A stretch of 6,421 nt of DNA from Nanohaloarchaea archaeon PL-Br10_U2g5 (lineage in GTDB: Archaea; Halobacteriota; Halobacteria; Halobacteriales; Haloferacaceae), in assembly GCA_001564205.1 (NCBI GenBank), contig LKMY01000102.1, positions 1 through 6,421 of the forward strand, read 5' to 3'. Position 1 is the stretch's first letter. Each line of letters opens with the position of its first letter. This document shows, piece after piece, positions 1-5,405 of the stretch. A model generated the notes under the pieces. The model ran no database searches and was not told the DNA's origin. It worked only from the letters and a program-made list of their open reading frames with translations. Position numbers and translations under genes: made by a program.

Positions 1-1
1 C

Positions 2-73
2 GTAGACGACGGAAACACCGCTGACACGGTGAAATTCAAGGCGGGCGCTGAGCTCTCGAAGAGCGTGAGCTAA
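2..73 (+). CDS. C-terminal end of an unidentified protein (partial, start outside window)
   Basis: The reading frame open from base 2 ends at TAA (71-73) and gives 23 residues, ending in TVKFKAGAELSKSVS. Lysine and serine are common at the end and the codons are GC-rich, as expected for a real haloarchaeal gene. The tail has a weak likeness to the end of bacterial HU DNA-binding proteins, where a VPxFxxGKxLKxAV pattern closes the protein. That likeness rests on about a dozen residues, so I name no function. The gene converges on chorismate mutase, leaving a 37-base gap. Confidence 0.5.
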   Translation, partial: VDDGNTADTVKFKAGAELSKSVS

Positions 74-81
74 TACGGAGG

Positions 82-97
82 TATAAGCCCTATAAAT
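82..97. promoter_or_regulatory. AT-rich TATA-like elements in the convergent gap
   Basis: The gap between two convergent genes contains TATAAG (82-87) and TATAAA (91-96) on the plus strand. The same bases read TTTATA and CTTATA on the minus strand. A perfect Shine-Dalgarno-like GGAGGT lies just before at 77-82. It stands out from the GC-rich surroundings. It could be an antisense promoter pointing into chorismate mutase, or simply AT-rich spacer. There is no independent evidence of transcription. Confidence 0.25.
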
Positions 98-110
98 GCC
101 GTTCTTGGCC

Positions 111-404
111 CTATCTACTCTCTCGTTGTTCTACCTTGTTCAACTCGATCAGCAGCCGGAAGATCGCCTTTACGAGGTTGGCGTCGACGTCGAAGCGTTC
201 GGCGTTTGCACCGGCTCGGTCCATCACGCGTTCTTCTTGCCCCTCGTCGGTCGTTGGGAGGTCGCGCTCCGATTTCACGGCCGCAACGGTGTCAGCGACG
301 TAGGTTCGGCGGGCGATCAGCTCGACGATCTCGCGGTCGATGTCCTCGATCTCCTGTCGCAGTTCGTCGAGGCTCATCTCTTCGGGGTTCGGTGTGTTAC
401 TCAT
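111..404 (-). CDS. aroQ: Chorismate mutase, AroQ type
   Basis: Converts chorismate to prephenate, the committed step towards phenylalanine and tyrosine, in the cytoplasm. The 97 residues are the usual length of a stand-alone AroQ all-helical domain. The catalytic residues known from the E. coli P-protein domain align well: R16 (in ELRQEI), R33 (second Arg of ARR), K44, D53, E57, and Q93 near the end (in VEQRE). Helix 1 (about 11-47) carries the first three, and the last helix spans about 74-95. The ATG at 404 lies 6 bases after the shikimate kinase stop, so the two genes are probably co-transcribed and the mutase probably has no promoter of its own. No ACT, prephenate dehydratase or dehydrogenase domain is attached, so this is the monofunctional form. 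The family call is secure. Confidence 0.95.
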   Translation of the reverse strand: MSNTPNPEEMSLDELRQEIEDIDREIVELIARRTYVADTVAAVKSERDLPTTDEGQEERVMDRAGANAERFDVDANLVKAIFRLLIELNKVEQRESR

Positions 405-410
405 GGGTAG

Positions 411-1304
411 TCAGTTGACGGCGGCGCCGTCGTTTCGGGTAGTCGTTCGGCGGAGCGTTCCGGGGCGGTCACCCCACGCGTCGGCGACCGCGTCGAGGTC
501 GACGTCGGGATCGTCCGGCTCCGCGACGGCGACGACGCTCGGACCGGTCCCCGATAGCGACACCCCAGTGGCGTGAGGCATCGCCTCGACCGCGGGATCG
601 GCGTCGAAGCCAAGCGCGGCGGAGAACGCGAGCCCGTTGACCGTCATCGCCTCGGCGTACCGGCCGTCGGTAGCGAGGTCCGCGACGAGATCGGCCATCG
701 GTGCGACGGCCTCACAACGGGCTACATCAGCGTCCGCGCTGTAAGCGCGCTCCGGTGGCGTCCACACGAGCACGTCCCACTCGACCGCCTCGCGGACTCG
801 TAGCTCATCCGCGCTGTTGTCAGTGAGCGTCACGCCGCCGAGCATCGAGGCCGTGGCGTCGTCGAACGCGCCGGTGACGGTGACGCCCGCCTCACGGGCC
901 GCCCGCACACCGAGCCGACAGGCGTCGAGGCGGGTGACATCGACCGCGGAGGCCTCGGAATCGTCGCCGACGCGGAGTCCAAGCGCGTCACACGTCGCGA
1001 GTACGGTCGCGTTGGCGGCCGCACTAGAGCTTTTGAGTCCCGCTGCGAGCGGCACGTCGCTGTCGGTTCGGACCGCTCCCCCCTCACCGTCACCCCACCG
1101 CTGTGTTGCGAGCGCAACGCAGCGCTCTATCAGTTCGGTGTCCGCGTCTGGGGCTTCGGCGATCGTCCCATCGACATCGGGGGCGTCTGTGTCCAGTGTG
1201 ACCGTCGCGCGCGTTTCGACATCGATGCCGAAGGCCGCGCCTGTTCCGGTTGCGAGCGCGTTCAACACGGTGCCGGCACCGAGCGCGGCTGCCCGTCCCT
1301 CCAT
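411..1304 (-). CDS. aroK: Shikimate kinase, archaeal GHMP type
   Basis: Phosphorylates shikimate with ATP to shikimate 3-phosphate in the pathway to chorismate. It belongs to the GHMP kinase superfamily (with homoserine and mevalonate kinases), not the P-loop AroK/AroL family of bacteria. In the 297-residue protein the ATP-binding GHMP motif PLAAGLKSSSAAA is at about 85-97. A GAFDDA segment follows at 145-150, and the C-terminal glycine-rich GVSLSGTGPS motif is at 247-256. I chose the ATG at 1304 because MEGRAAALGAGTVLNALATG is the typical beginning of this family. An in-frame ATG at 1346 would add 14 residues with no likeness to the family. The gene overlaps nothing and is followed 6 bases later by chorismate mutase, the next-but-two step in the same pathway. 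The symbol aroK is commonly used, although the protein is not homologous to bacterial AroK. Confidence 0.95.
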   Translation of the reverse strand: MEGRAAALGAGTVLNALATGTGAAFGIDVETRATVTLDTDAPDVDGTIAEAPDADTELIERCVALATQRWGDGEGGAVRTDSDVPLAAGLKSSSAAANATVLATCDALGLRVGDDSEASAVDVTRLDACRLGVRAAREAGVTVTGAFDDATASMLGGVTLTDNSADELRVREAVEWDVLVWTPPERAYSADADVARCEAVAPMADLVADLATDGRYAEAMTVNGLAFSAALGFDADPAVEAMPHATGVSLSGTGPSVVAVAEPDDPDVDLDAVADAWGDRPGTLRRTTTRNDGAAVN

Positions 1305-1307
1305 ACA

Positions 1308-1322
1308 CTCACGGCTCGTGAG
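1308..1322. repeat. Perfect 6-bp inverted repeat just upstream of shikimate kinase
   Basis: CTCACG-GCT-CGTGAG forms a perfect 6+6 palindrome with a 3-base centre, 3 bases before the shikimate kinase ATG. A weak TATA-like CTCTTTGT (minus strand, complement of 1328-1335) lies about 27 bases from that ATG. If it is the promoter, the palindrome covers the transcription start. It could be an operator or an RNA hairpin at the very 5' end of a short-leader transcript. Function is inferred from position only. Confidence 0.4.
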
Positions 1323-1418
1323 CGCGGACAAAGAGGTAGCGATCACGGCGAGTCTCTCGGTCGACGTGCGCGATACCCACTGACGCGAACAGCCGTTCTG
1401 GTCACACCGGCGCTTCCA

Positions 1419-2021
1419 TTACACCGGCTCCGCACGCCTGACCGCGACATCGACCTCGTACCAGTCGGGATCGGCGCGGGCCCGCGACTCACGGCTGCGG
1501 AACGATACCGACACGTCGAACCGGCGAGTCCCGTCGGTGAACCGGTCACCCGAAGAGAACCGACGAACGACGTAGGTATGACCCACTGCACCGCGGTCGG
1601 GCGAATTCGGTCGCGTCGCGTACGCGTCAACGCGAAACTCCACTATCCCGTAGCTGAATCGACCGGCGTTCTCGACGGTCAATCGCGCGTCGACGGTCGT
1701 TTCGTAGCCGCCGTCGGTCACGCGCAACACGTCGACGTTCGTGACGACGAGTCCGGAGCCGTCGGGACCGATCTCGTCGGGGAGAGCGTCGTCGGTCCGT
1801 CGGGACCCGGTCTCGTCGTTCTCCGTCGAGTCGTCATCGGCTCCGTCGTCAGTCGCTTCCGAGTCCTCGGTATCAGCTACCGATTCCTCGGTATCAGCTT
1901 CCGAGTCGTTCTCGCTGTCCGCCGATCCTGCCGCGCCCTCTTCGGACTCCACGAGGCACCCCGCCAACAGCCCGGGGATGACAGCAGCCACGAACCGTCG
2001 TCTAGAGAGCGGACCCGACAT
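1419..2021 (-). CDS. Tat-exported lipoprotein with acidic linker and FxLYD/CARDB-like domain
   Basis: A 200-residue predicted membrane-anchored surface protein of unknown role. The N-terminus carries a twin-arginine motif (SRRRFV, 6-11), a short hydrophobic stretch and the lipobox LLAGC (18-22). The protein is therefore expected to cross the membrane folded through Tat and be lipid-anchored at C22. Residues about 25-79 are a disordered acidic linker rich in D, E, S and T, partly built from a 21-base tandem repeat. Residues about 90-200 look like one beta-sandwich. The pattern LTVENAGRFSYGIVEFRVDA with a later SSGDRF resembles FxLYD/CARDB-type domains, which often mediate extracellular binding. 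The start at 2021 is supported by a TATA element at -28 and by the immediate Tat signal. The longest ORF starts at 2087 and would bury the signal behind 22 residues. The gene follows the small membrane protein by 70 bases, on the same strand. Confidence 0.8.
   Translation of the reverse strand: MSGPLSRRRFVAAVIPGLLAGCLVESEEGAAGSADSENDSEADTEESVADTEDSEATDDGADDDSTENDETGSRRTDDALPDEIGPDGSGLVVTNVDVLRVTDGGYETTVDARLTVENAGRFSYGIVEFRVDAYATRPNSPDRGAVGHTYVVRRFSSGDRFTDGTRRFDVSVSFRSRESRARADPDWYEVDVAVRRAEPV
1864..1905 (-). repeat. 21-bp tandem repeat, two copies, inside the lipoprotein linker
   Basis: Two adjacent 21-base units (1864-1884 and 1885-1905) match at 19 of 21 positions. They encode two seven-residue units of the acidic linker, within SEADTEESVADTEDSEA. 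The repeat length is a multiple of three, so copy-number change would lengthen or shorten the linker without a frameshift. Flanking sequence has further degraded likeness to the unit. Confidence 0.7.
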
Positions 2022-2046
2022 GGATCTGTGGTTGTCGCCGTGGGGA

Positions 2047-2052
2047 TTAAAA
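2047..2052 (-). promoter_or_regulatory. TATA element for the 200-residue lipoprotein gene
   Basis: The minus strand reads TTTTAA, inside GGTTTTAATCCCC, centred about 28 bases upstream of the ATG at 2021. This is the spacing expected for an archaeal TATA box driving a leaderless transcript. It lies in the 70-base gap after the membrane protein gene, so the downstream lipoprotein can be expressed independently of it. Confidence 0.65.
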
Positions 2053-2091
2053 CCGCATGCCCGATCGGCTCGTCGCTGGTTTCTCATTTCG

Positions 2092-2556
2092 TCACCCAGT
2101 CATCGATCCTAACACGCCGGTCACCGCGCCGATAACGCCGGAAACGAGGCCCGCCGTGGCGAGGGACCCGGCGGCGTCTGTAATCCCGTGGGCCTGCGCG
2201 GCGGCCTCGCCCTGCGACGCGACGATGAGGACGACAGTGACGAGCCCGTACGCCAGCGCGCCGATTCCGGCACCGAGCCCGCAGGTCGCAGCCGCCTCCT
2301 TTGCGTCGTACGCGCGTGAGCCAACGAGCACGCCGAGGACTCCCGCCAGCAGCGGGGTGATTGCGAGCGCAGCGGCAGTGACGGCGAGATACGTCTGTGC
2401 GACGAACACGGGGCCAAACCGCGCGGTCTCACCGGTCGCAGCGGTCGCCAGCGAGGCTTCGGCCCAGCCGGTCGCCACGGCGCCGACGAGGCCGACGCCG
2501 CCGCCGACAACGATGAACACAGCCGTAATGAGACCGACTCCGTCGGCGTTCTTCAC
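2092..2556 (-). CDS. Small four-helix membrane protein, function unknown
   Basis: A 154-residue hydrophobic, Gly/Ala-rich protein with four likely membrane segments at about 7-29, 48-79, 88-114 and 129-150. Short loops contain charged residues, such as RAYDAKE at 81-87. I recognise no catalytic motif or named family. I chose the GTG at 2556, giving MKNADGVGLITAV, because it overlaps the TGA of the upstream lipoprotein as GTGA, the usual layout for translational coupling, and places the first hydrophobic helix right at the N-terminus. An in-frame ATG at 2592 would add 12 residues (MATPARRRVGSP) and overlap the upstream gene by 40 bases. The longest ORF, from 2739, is almost certainly wrong. 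The coupling suggests that it acts with the upstream lipoprotein, perhaps as a membrane partner, but that is inference. Confidence 0.7.
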   Translation of the reverse strand: MKNADGVGLITAVFIVVGGGVGLVGAVATGWAEASLATAATGETARFGPVFVAQTYLAVTAAALAITPLLAGVLGVLVGSRAYDAKEAAATCGLGAGIGALAYGLVTVVLIVASQGEAAAQAHGITDAAGSLATAGLVSGVIGAVTGVLGSMTG

Positions 2557-3959
2557 TGGACTGCCCACCCGTCGGCGAGCCGGCGTCGCCATCCCGTGCG
2601 TTCTTCCCATGCGTCTCCGGAAAACCCGGTCGCAAGCACGAACTCGCCCGCCTGCGTGACGTAGCCATACTGAACGCCGGCGTGCTCGTCGAAGCCGTAC
2701 CGCTCGCCAGACGCCTCGTGATGGTAGAAACGGTGCCATCGGGTCGGGCCCTGCTTCGCTTCCACGTCGCCATCGGGTCCGGCTCCGTGTTCGTCGCCCT
2801 CGTCGTCACCGCTATCGCCGTCACTCTCGGTAACAGCACTCCCGTCAGCATCAGTATCGACGCCGGAGACGTCCGACCCAGACGCGGTCGCGTCGGGATC
2901 GATCGGCGCCGTCCCCTCAGTCGATCCGGCCGCGAGTATCGACTCCACGCGATCGCCCGCCGTCTCGGCGTCTACATATCGCTGGACGTACACGGGAGTT
3001 CCACCGAGCTCGTACGCCCACCCCTCGAACGTTTCGCTCGGCCGGTTACCGGCCGGCGGGCGCGTCGCGAATGCGACGAACAGCTCCTCGGTCCGATCTG
3101 CCGGGCTGGGAATCGGACCGAGCCGAGCCCGGAGCTCTTCGCGTCGGTCCGGTTCGTACGCGTCGCCGTATATCCGCGGGATACGGGATCGATCGTGTTG
3201 CTCGTCGTCGTACGGCTCGTGTGCGAACGTCGAGAAGCCACGGATCGGAACGGCCACCTCGACGAACGCAGTGTCGCGGATCTCTCGTCGTCGTTCGGGG
3301 TCGTCGGGAAGCGGATACAGCAGCCGATCGAGGAGCCGATTGTGGATCGGGTCTCGAGAAAACGTCTCTCTGGCGTACGTGGCAGTGCCGATCGCCGCGA
3401 ACTCGCGTCGCATCCGCCCGAGCTCTTCGAGGAACCGATCGATGTCGTCGCGCTGTGCGAACCGCCGGAGACCGTCGACGTGTCGGTCGGCGCGCGAACG
3501 GATCCGTGAACGTGGTCGAAAGTGTGGTTCCAACGCCGCAGCAGCCCTGTCGGCCGCAGTCCGAGCGGCGTCGTCTAACTGGCCCACCATCGCGTCTGTC
3601 GCTGCGCCGTCCGTCTCCACGTTCGTTCGGACATCGTCGATCTCAGAGACGAGACTCCGGATCGCGTCCCGATACGTCTTGACTGCCTCGGGGTACTCGG
3701 TCGCGAACCAGACCGCGTCGTCGACGACGCGACGTGTCGCCGTTGCAAGCGCTTCGTTGGAAACGGGAGTCGGGTCGTCGACCGTCTCCTCGTCGTCCGA
3801 CCCCTCACCGTTCTCGGTGTCGGTATCGCCGTCCGGCGCTTCCGGATCGGTGTCGGAATCGGTTTCAGCGTCGGGATACTCGACGCCTTCGACGCCGAGA
3901 CATCCGGCGATCCCGGCAGCAACGCCGGAAGCTAACAGTCCCCGCCGCGTCCGTTGCAT
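2553..3959 (-). CDS. Tat-exported lipoprotein with two acidic linkers, function unknown
   Basis: A 468-residue predicted surface lipoprotein. It begins MQRTRRGLLASGVAAGIAGC: twin arginines at 5-6, a hydrophobic stretch and a lipobox ending in C20. Residues about 28-64 are a D/E/S/T-rich linker. Residues about 68-190 look largely alpha-helical with many Arg, Asp and Glu, possibly coiled-coil. A mixed region about 228-345 contains FVEVAVPIRGFSTF and GWAYELGGTPVYVQRYVD. A second acidic, low-complexity insertion spans about 349-404. The protein closes with an aromatic-rich tail (RWHRFYHHEASGERYGFDEH and then VLATGFSGDAWEERTGW). I recognise no named family. The ATG at 3959 is chosen because the Tat signal starts there and a TATA element sits at -28. 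The open frame extends to 4280, but that part is upstream DNA. The GTGA overlap with the membrane protein at 2556 suggests that both are translated from one message. Confidence 0.8.
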   Translation of the reverse strand: MQRTRRGLLASGVAAGIAGCLGVEGVEYPDAETDSDTDPEAPDGDTDTENGEGSDDEETVDDPTPVSNEALATATRRVVDDAVWFATEYPEAVKTYRDAIRSLVSEIDDVRTNVETDGAATDAMVGQLDDAARTAADRAAAALEPHFRPRSRIRSRADRHVDGLRRFAQRDDIDRFLEELGRMRREFAAIGTATYARETFSRDPIHNRLLDRLLYPLPDDPERRREIRDTAFVEVAVPIRGFSTFAHEPYDDEQHDRSRIPRIYGDAYEPDRREELRARLGPIPSPADRTEELFVAFATRPPAGNRPSETFEGWAYELGGTPVYVQRYVDAETAGDRVESILAAGSTEGTAPIDPDATASGSDVSGVDTDADGSAVTESDGDSGDDEGDEHGAGPDGDVEAKQGPTRWHRFYHHEASGERYGFDEHAGVQYGYVTQAGEFVLATGFSGDAWEERTGWRRRLADGWAVQ

Positions 3960-3983
3960 ACCACACCTTCCCAGCGGAGGGGA

Positions 3984-3990
3984 CTTAAAT
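3984..3990 (-). promoter_or_regulatory. TATA element for the 468-residue lipoprotein gene
   Basis: The minus strand reads ATTTAAG, centred about 28 bases before the ATG at 3959, preceded by a purine/AC-rich stretch (GATACCAC) where a BRE would lie. It predicts a leaderless message covering this gene and the coupled membrane protein. Confidence 0.65.
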
Positions 3991-4040
3991 GTGGTATCCA
4001 CGATTCTCACGACTGAGGCGGCGGGTGTCAGACGATCGCC

Positions 4041-4068
4041 GATGGTGCCGACGGGCGCACCGCCCATC
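4041..4068. repeat. Imperfect inverted repeat in the divergent promoter region
   Basis: GATGGTGC (4041-4048) faces GCACCGCCCATC (4057-4068). GGTGC pairs with GCACC and GATGG with CCATC, with the alignment broken by a small offset. It lies about 37-64 bases before the DUF5796 start and upstream of its TATA element. That is a possible regulator site, but GC-rich DNA gives such matches by chance. Confidence 0.25.
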
Positions 4069-4090
4069 GCGCCCCTTTTGAGGCGGGCGC
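4069..4090 (+). promoter_or_regulatory. TATA element for the DUF5796-like gene, bracketed by an inverted repeat
   Basis: TTTTGA (4076-4081) is centred about 27 bases before the ATG at 4105, the archaeal TATA position for a leaderless start. It is flanked symmetrically by GCGCCC (4069-4074) and GGGCGC (4085-4090), with 10 bases between the arms. A palindrome GGGCGCCC (4085-4092) follows directly. A protein bound to these arms would cover the TATA box and block TBP, so repression is conceivable. The regulatory reading is inference. Confidence 0.5.
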
Positions 4091-4104
4091 CCCGACCGAC
4101 GCGC

Positions 4105-4563
4105 ATGTCTGCACCTTCACGCAGCGACGTTCCACCGACGTCGATCGGAGTCGATCTCCGCGAGGAGGGGGTCGTGCTTGAGTATCTCGACGGGCGGACG
4201 ACGCTGTATCGGGGCGTACCAGACGCCGTCGAGGGATCGGTGACGGCCGGCCCTGGAAAGGAGACGCACGTGCTCGTCACCGACCCGACGGAGACGGAAG
4301 GCGTGATGACGTACGTAAACGACTACGACACTGACGACGGGATACTGGAAGACTCCGGGGTCGGCCGCGTTATCGTGGACGACGGCGAGCGTGACGAGGT
4401 GTTCCCCGGCGTGATCGTCGGGCGGACGGGCCAGCAAAACGAGGTGATCGCCGATCCCGAAATCGCCGGTGGACGCGTGTTCGTCTTCGTCGAGGACGGC
4501 TGGACGGAGCGAAGCTTCGAGATCGTCGCAGCGCCAGACGACGGGCTCGACGTGCACCGATGA
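4105..4563 (+). CDS. DUF5796-like haloarchaeal protein, function unknown
   Basis: A 152-residue soluble, acidic protein with no signal peptide or membrane segment. I recognise it from memory as a DUF5796 family member, conserved in haloarchaea. Typical stretches are GVVLEYLDGRTTLYRGVP (22-39), VLVTDPTETEGVMTYVND (56-73), ILEDSGVGRVIVDDGE (80-95) and VFVFVEDGWTERSFEIV (125-141). The repeated short hydrophobic strands suggest a mostly beta fold. No catalytic residues are evident, and the family has no role known to me. The ATG at 4105 is supported by TATA spacing and by the loss of sensible sequence upstream. Its TGA overlaps the next ATG as ATGA (4560-4563), so the downstream small protein is probably translated with it and may be functionally linked. 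The family assignment is fairly secure, the role unknown. Confidence 0.85.
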   Translation: MSAPSRSDVPPTSIGVDLREEGVVLEYLDGRTTLYRGVPDAVEGSVTAGPGKETHVLVTDPTETEGVMTYVNDYDTDDGILEDSGVGRVIVDDGERDEVFPGVIVGRTGQQNEVIADPEIAGGRVFVFVEDGWTERSFEIVAAPDDGLDVHR

Positions 4564-4799
4564 GCCTCGCGAAGCCGTGGCGCGACCTCGATCGGTCGAC
4601 CGTCGGAGCGGCACCGAACCGCTACGCGCTGTACGAGTTGGGCGACGCCGACGGTAACTCGGTCGGCTTCGGCACGGGTGTCCTCCGCGACGAGCTGAAG
4701 GAGGTTCTGGCGTATCGCGACTCCGAGAAAGTCCGCTGGGAGCTCGCGGAGTCGGCCGAGCATGCCGACCGGCTCCTCGCGGAACACGTCGAGGAATGA
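4560..4799 (+). CDS. DUF7508-like small protein, possibly a degenerate GIY-YIG fold
   Basis: A 79-residue soluble protein, coupled by an ATGA overlap to the DUF5796-like gene. From memory it matches the haloarchaeal family labelled DUF7508, though the number is less certain than the family itself. The core reads YALYELGDADG, then SVGFGTG, then VLRDELKEVLAYR, followed by a charged helix with RWELAESAEHADRLLAEH. That order (strand, turn, strand ending in a GxG, then a helix starting LR) resembles the start of a GIY-YIG nuclease domain. However, the two signature tyrosines are not both in place and the protein is short, so nuclease activity is not expected from what is visible. It could be a relic fold used for binding. 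The reading frame is well supported by codon use and the overlap. Confidence 0.8.
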   Translation: MSLAKPWRDLDRSTVGAAPNRYALYELGDADGNSVGFGTGVLRDELKEVLAYRDSEKVRWELAESAEHADRLLAEHVEE

Positions 4800-4881
4800 G
4801 ACCGAAGCGTCACCGGTTCCGCCTCTCTTGCGCGCCGAGAACGACCGACAGAGGAAAGTCCCGTCGACGTTGATATCCGGT

Positions 4882-5235
4882 ATGAGCGACGAGGCGGACG
4901 TCGACCGGGAAGCGGTCGTGCGCGCGAGCGACATCGGCGGAGAGGGGCCGCCGGTCGAAGACAAGCCGTACAAGATCATTTTTGAGGCAAACAAGTGTTT
5001 CGGGGCGGGAAAATGCGCGGAAGTCGGCGACAACTGGGTGATGGATATCCAGAGCGGGATGGCGAAGCCGCAGTCGTACTACATCAGCGAAGACGAGCTC
5101 GAGGAGAACGTCCGGGCTGCGGAGGTGTGCCCCGCAAAGAAGGACGCGGGTGTGATCCACGTAGTCGACCGGCGCACTGATAAAGAGATAGCGCCGGACC
5201 CACACGGTGACGGCACGCTTTCCGTCGACTGGTAG
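4882..5235 (+). CDS. Single-cluster ferredoxin, probably [3Fe-4S] type
   Basis: A 117-residue predicted soluble electron carrier. Only three cysteines are present: C39 and C45 in NKCFGAGKCAEV (C-x5-C) and C83 in the Cys-Pro of AAEVCPAKKDAG, 37 residues later. This spacing matches single-cluster ferredoxins with a [3Fe-4S] centre, such as those serving bacterial cytochrome P450s. The position that carries Asp or Cys in [4Fe-4S] relatives is alanine (A42). Residues 1-28 are an acidic extension before the fold begins at YKIIFE. The C-terminal tail (96-117) is also acidic and ends in DW. The open frame continues back to 4762, but the ATG at 4882 gives a sensible N-terminus. The gene follows the DUF7508-like stop by 82 bases. 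I see no clear TATA box in that gap and no redox partner gene in the window. Confidence 0.85.
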   Translation: MSDEADVDREAVVRASDIGGEGPPVEDKPYKIIFEANKCFGAGKCAEVGDNWVMDIQSGMAKPQSYYISEDELEENVRAAEVCPAKKDAGVIHVVDRRTDKEIAPDPHGDGTLSVDW

Positions 5236-5284
5236 GACCTCGCGACCGAGTGAACCGCCGACCCGGTTGCGATCGCATCCGAAA

Positions 5285-5297
5285 GGGGTTTGACCCC
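5285..5297 (+). promoter_or_regulatory. Possible tRNA-Leu promoter overlapping a small palindrome
   Basis: GTTTGA (5288-5293) is centred about 28 bases before the tRNA 5' end, where an archaeal TATA element belongs. It sits inside GGGG-TTTGA-CCCC, a 4+4 inverted repeat. The same sequence could instead act as a weak terminator for the ferredoxin gene, whose stop is at 5235. The two readings cannot be separated from sequence alone. Confidence 0.4.
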
Positions 5298-5318
5298 GCC
5301 GCCGGTACCCAACCCTGC

Positions 5319-5403
5319 GCGGGGGTGGCTGAGCCTGGCCAAAAGCGGCGGACTTAAGATCCGCTCCTGTAGAGGTTCGAGGGTTCGAATCCCTTCCCCC
5401 GCA
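5319..5403 (+). tRNA. tRNA-Leu (anticodon UAA)
   Basis: An 85-base type II tRNA. The acceptor stem GCGGGGG (5319-5325) pairs with CCCCCGC (5396-5402), followed by discriminator A (5403). The anticodon stem GCGGA/TCCGC (5348-5352/5360-5364) encloses CTTAAGA with anticodon TAA at 5355-5357, which reads UUA leucine codons. The long variable arm (5365-5378, CCT/AGG stem) is characteristic of leucine and serine tRNAs. The T arm GAGGG-TTCGAAT-CCCTT is at 5379-5395. No intron is present, and CCA is not encoded (TTG follows), so it must be added after transcription. UUA is a rare codon in such GC-rich genomes. Confidence 0.97.
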
Positions 5404-5405
5404 TT

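Noticed and set aside
96..410. Plus-strand ORF of 104 residues preceded by GGAGGT
   Set aside because: It lies wholly antisense to chorismate mutase, whose catalytic residues are all conserved. The spacing from GGAGGT to ATG is 13 bases, too long, and the protein shows no recognisable features.
817..1383. Plus-strand ORF of 188 residues over shikimate kinase
   Set aside because: Ser/Ala/Val-rich low-complexity translation, typical of the antisense frame of a GC-rich gene; shikimate kinase on the other strand is unambiguous.
2682..3682. Plus-strand ORFs of 275 and 203 residues opposite the lipoprotein
   Set aside because: Arg-rich translations without domains, overlapping each other and the supported gene; shadow frames of high-GC coding sequence.
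3271..4104. Long plus-strand extension in frame with the DUF5796-like gene
   Set aside because: It is antisense to the Tat lipoprotein and Arg/Ser-rich. The TATA element at 4076-4081 and the family-typical N-terminus place the real start at 4105.
3960..4280. N-terminal extension of the 468-residue lipoprotein to 4280
   Set aside because: It would hide the Tat signal and lipobox 107 residues inside the protein, run through the divergent promoter region and overlap the DUF5796-like gene.
5269..5276. GCGATCGC octamer palindrome
   Set aside because: A single short palindrome in GC-rich DNA with no second copy or positional meaning that I could see.
5319..5403. tRNA-Leu as an integration (att) site for a mobile element
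   Set aside because: I found no second copy of the tRNA 3' end in the window and no integrase; the flanking genes look like ordinary chromosome. The partner repeat could lie outside the window.
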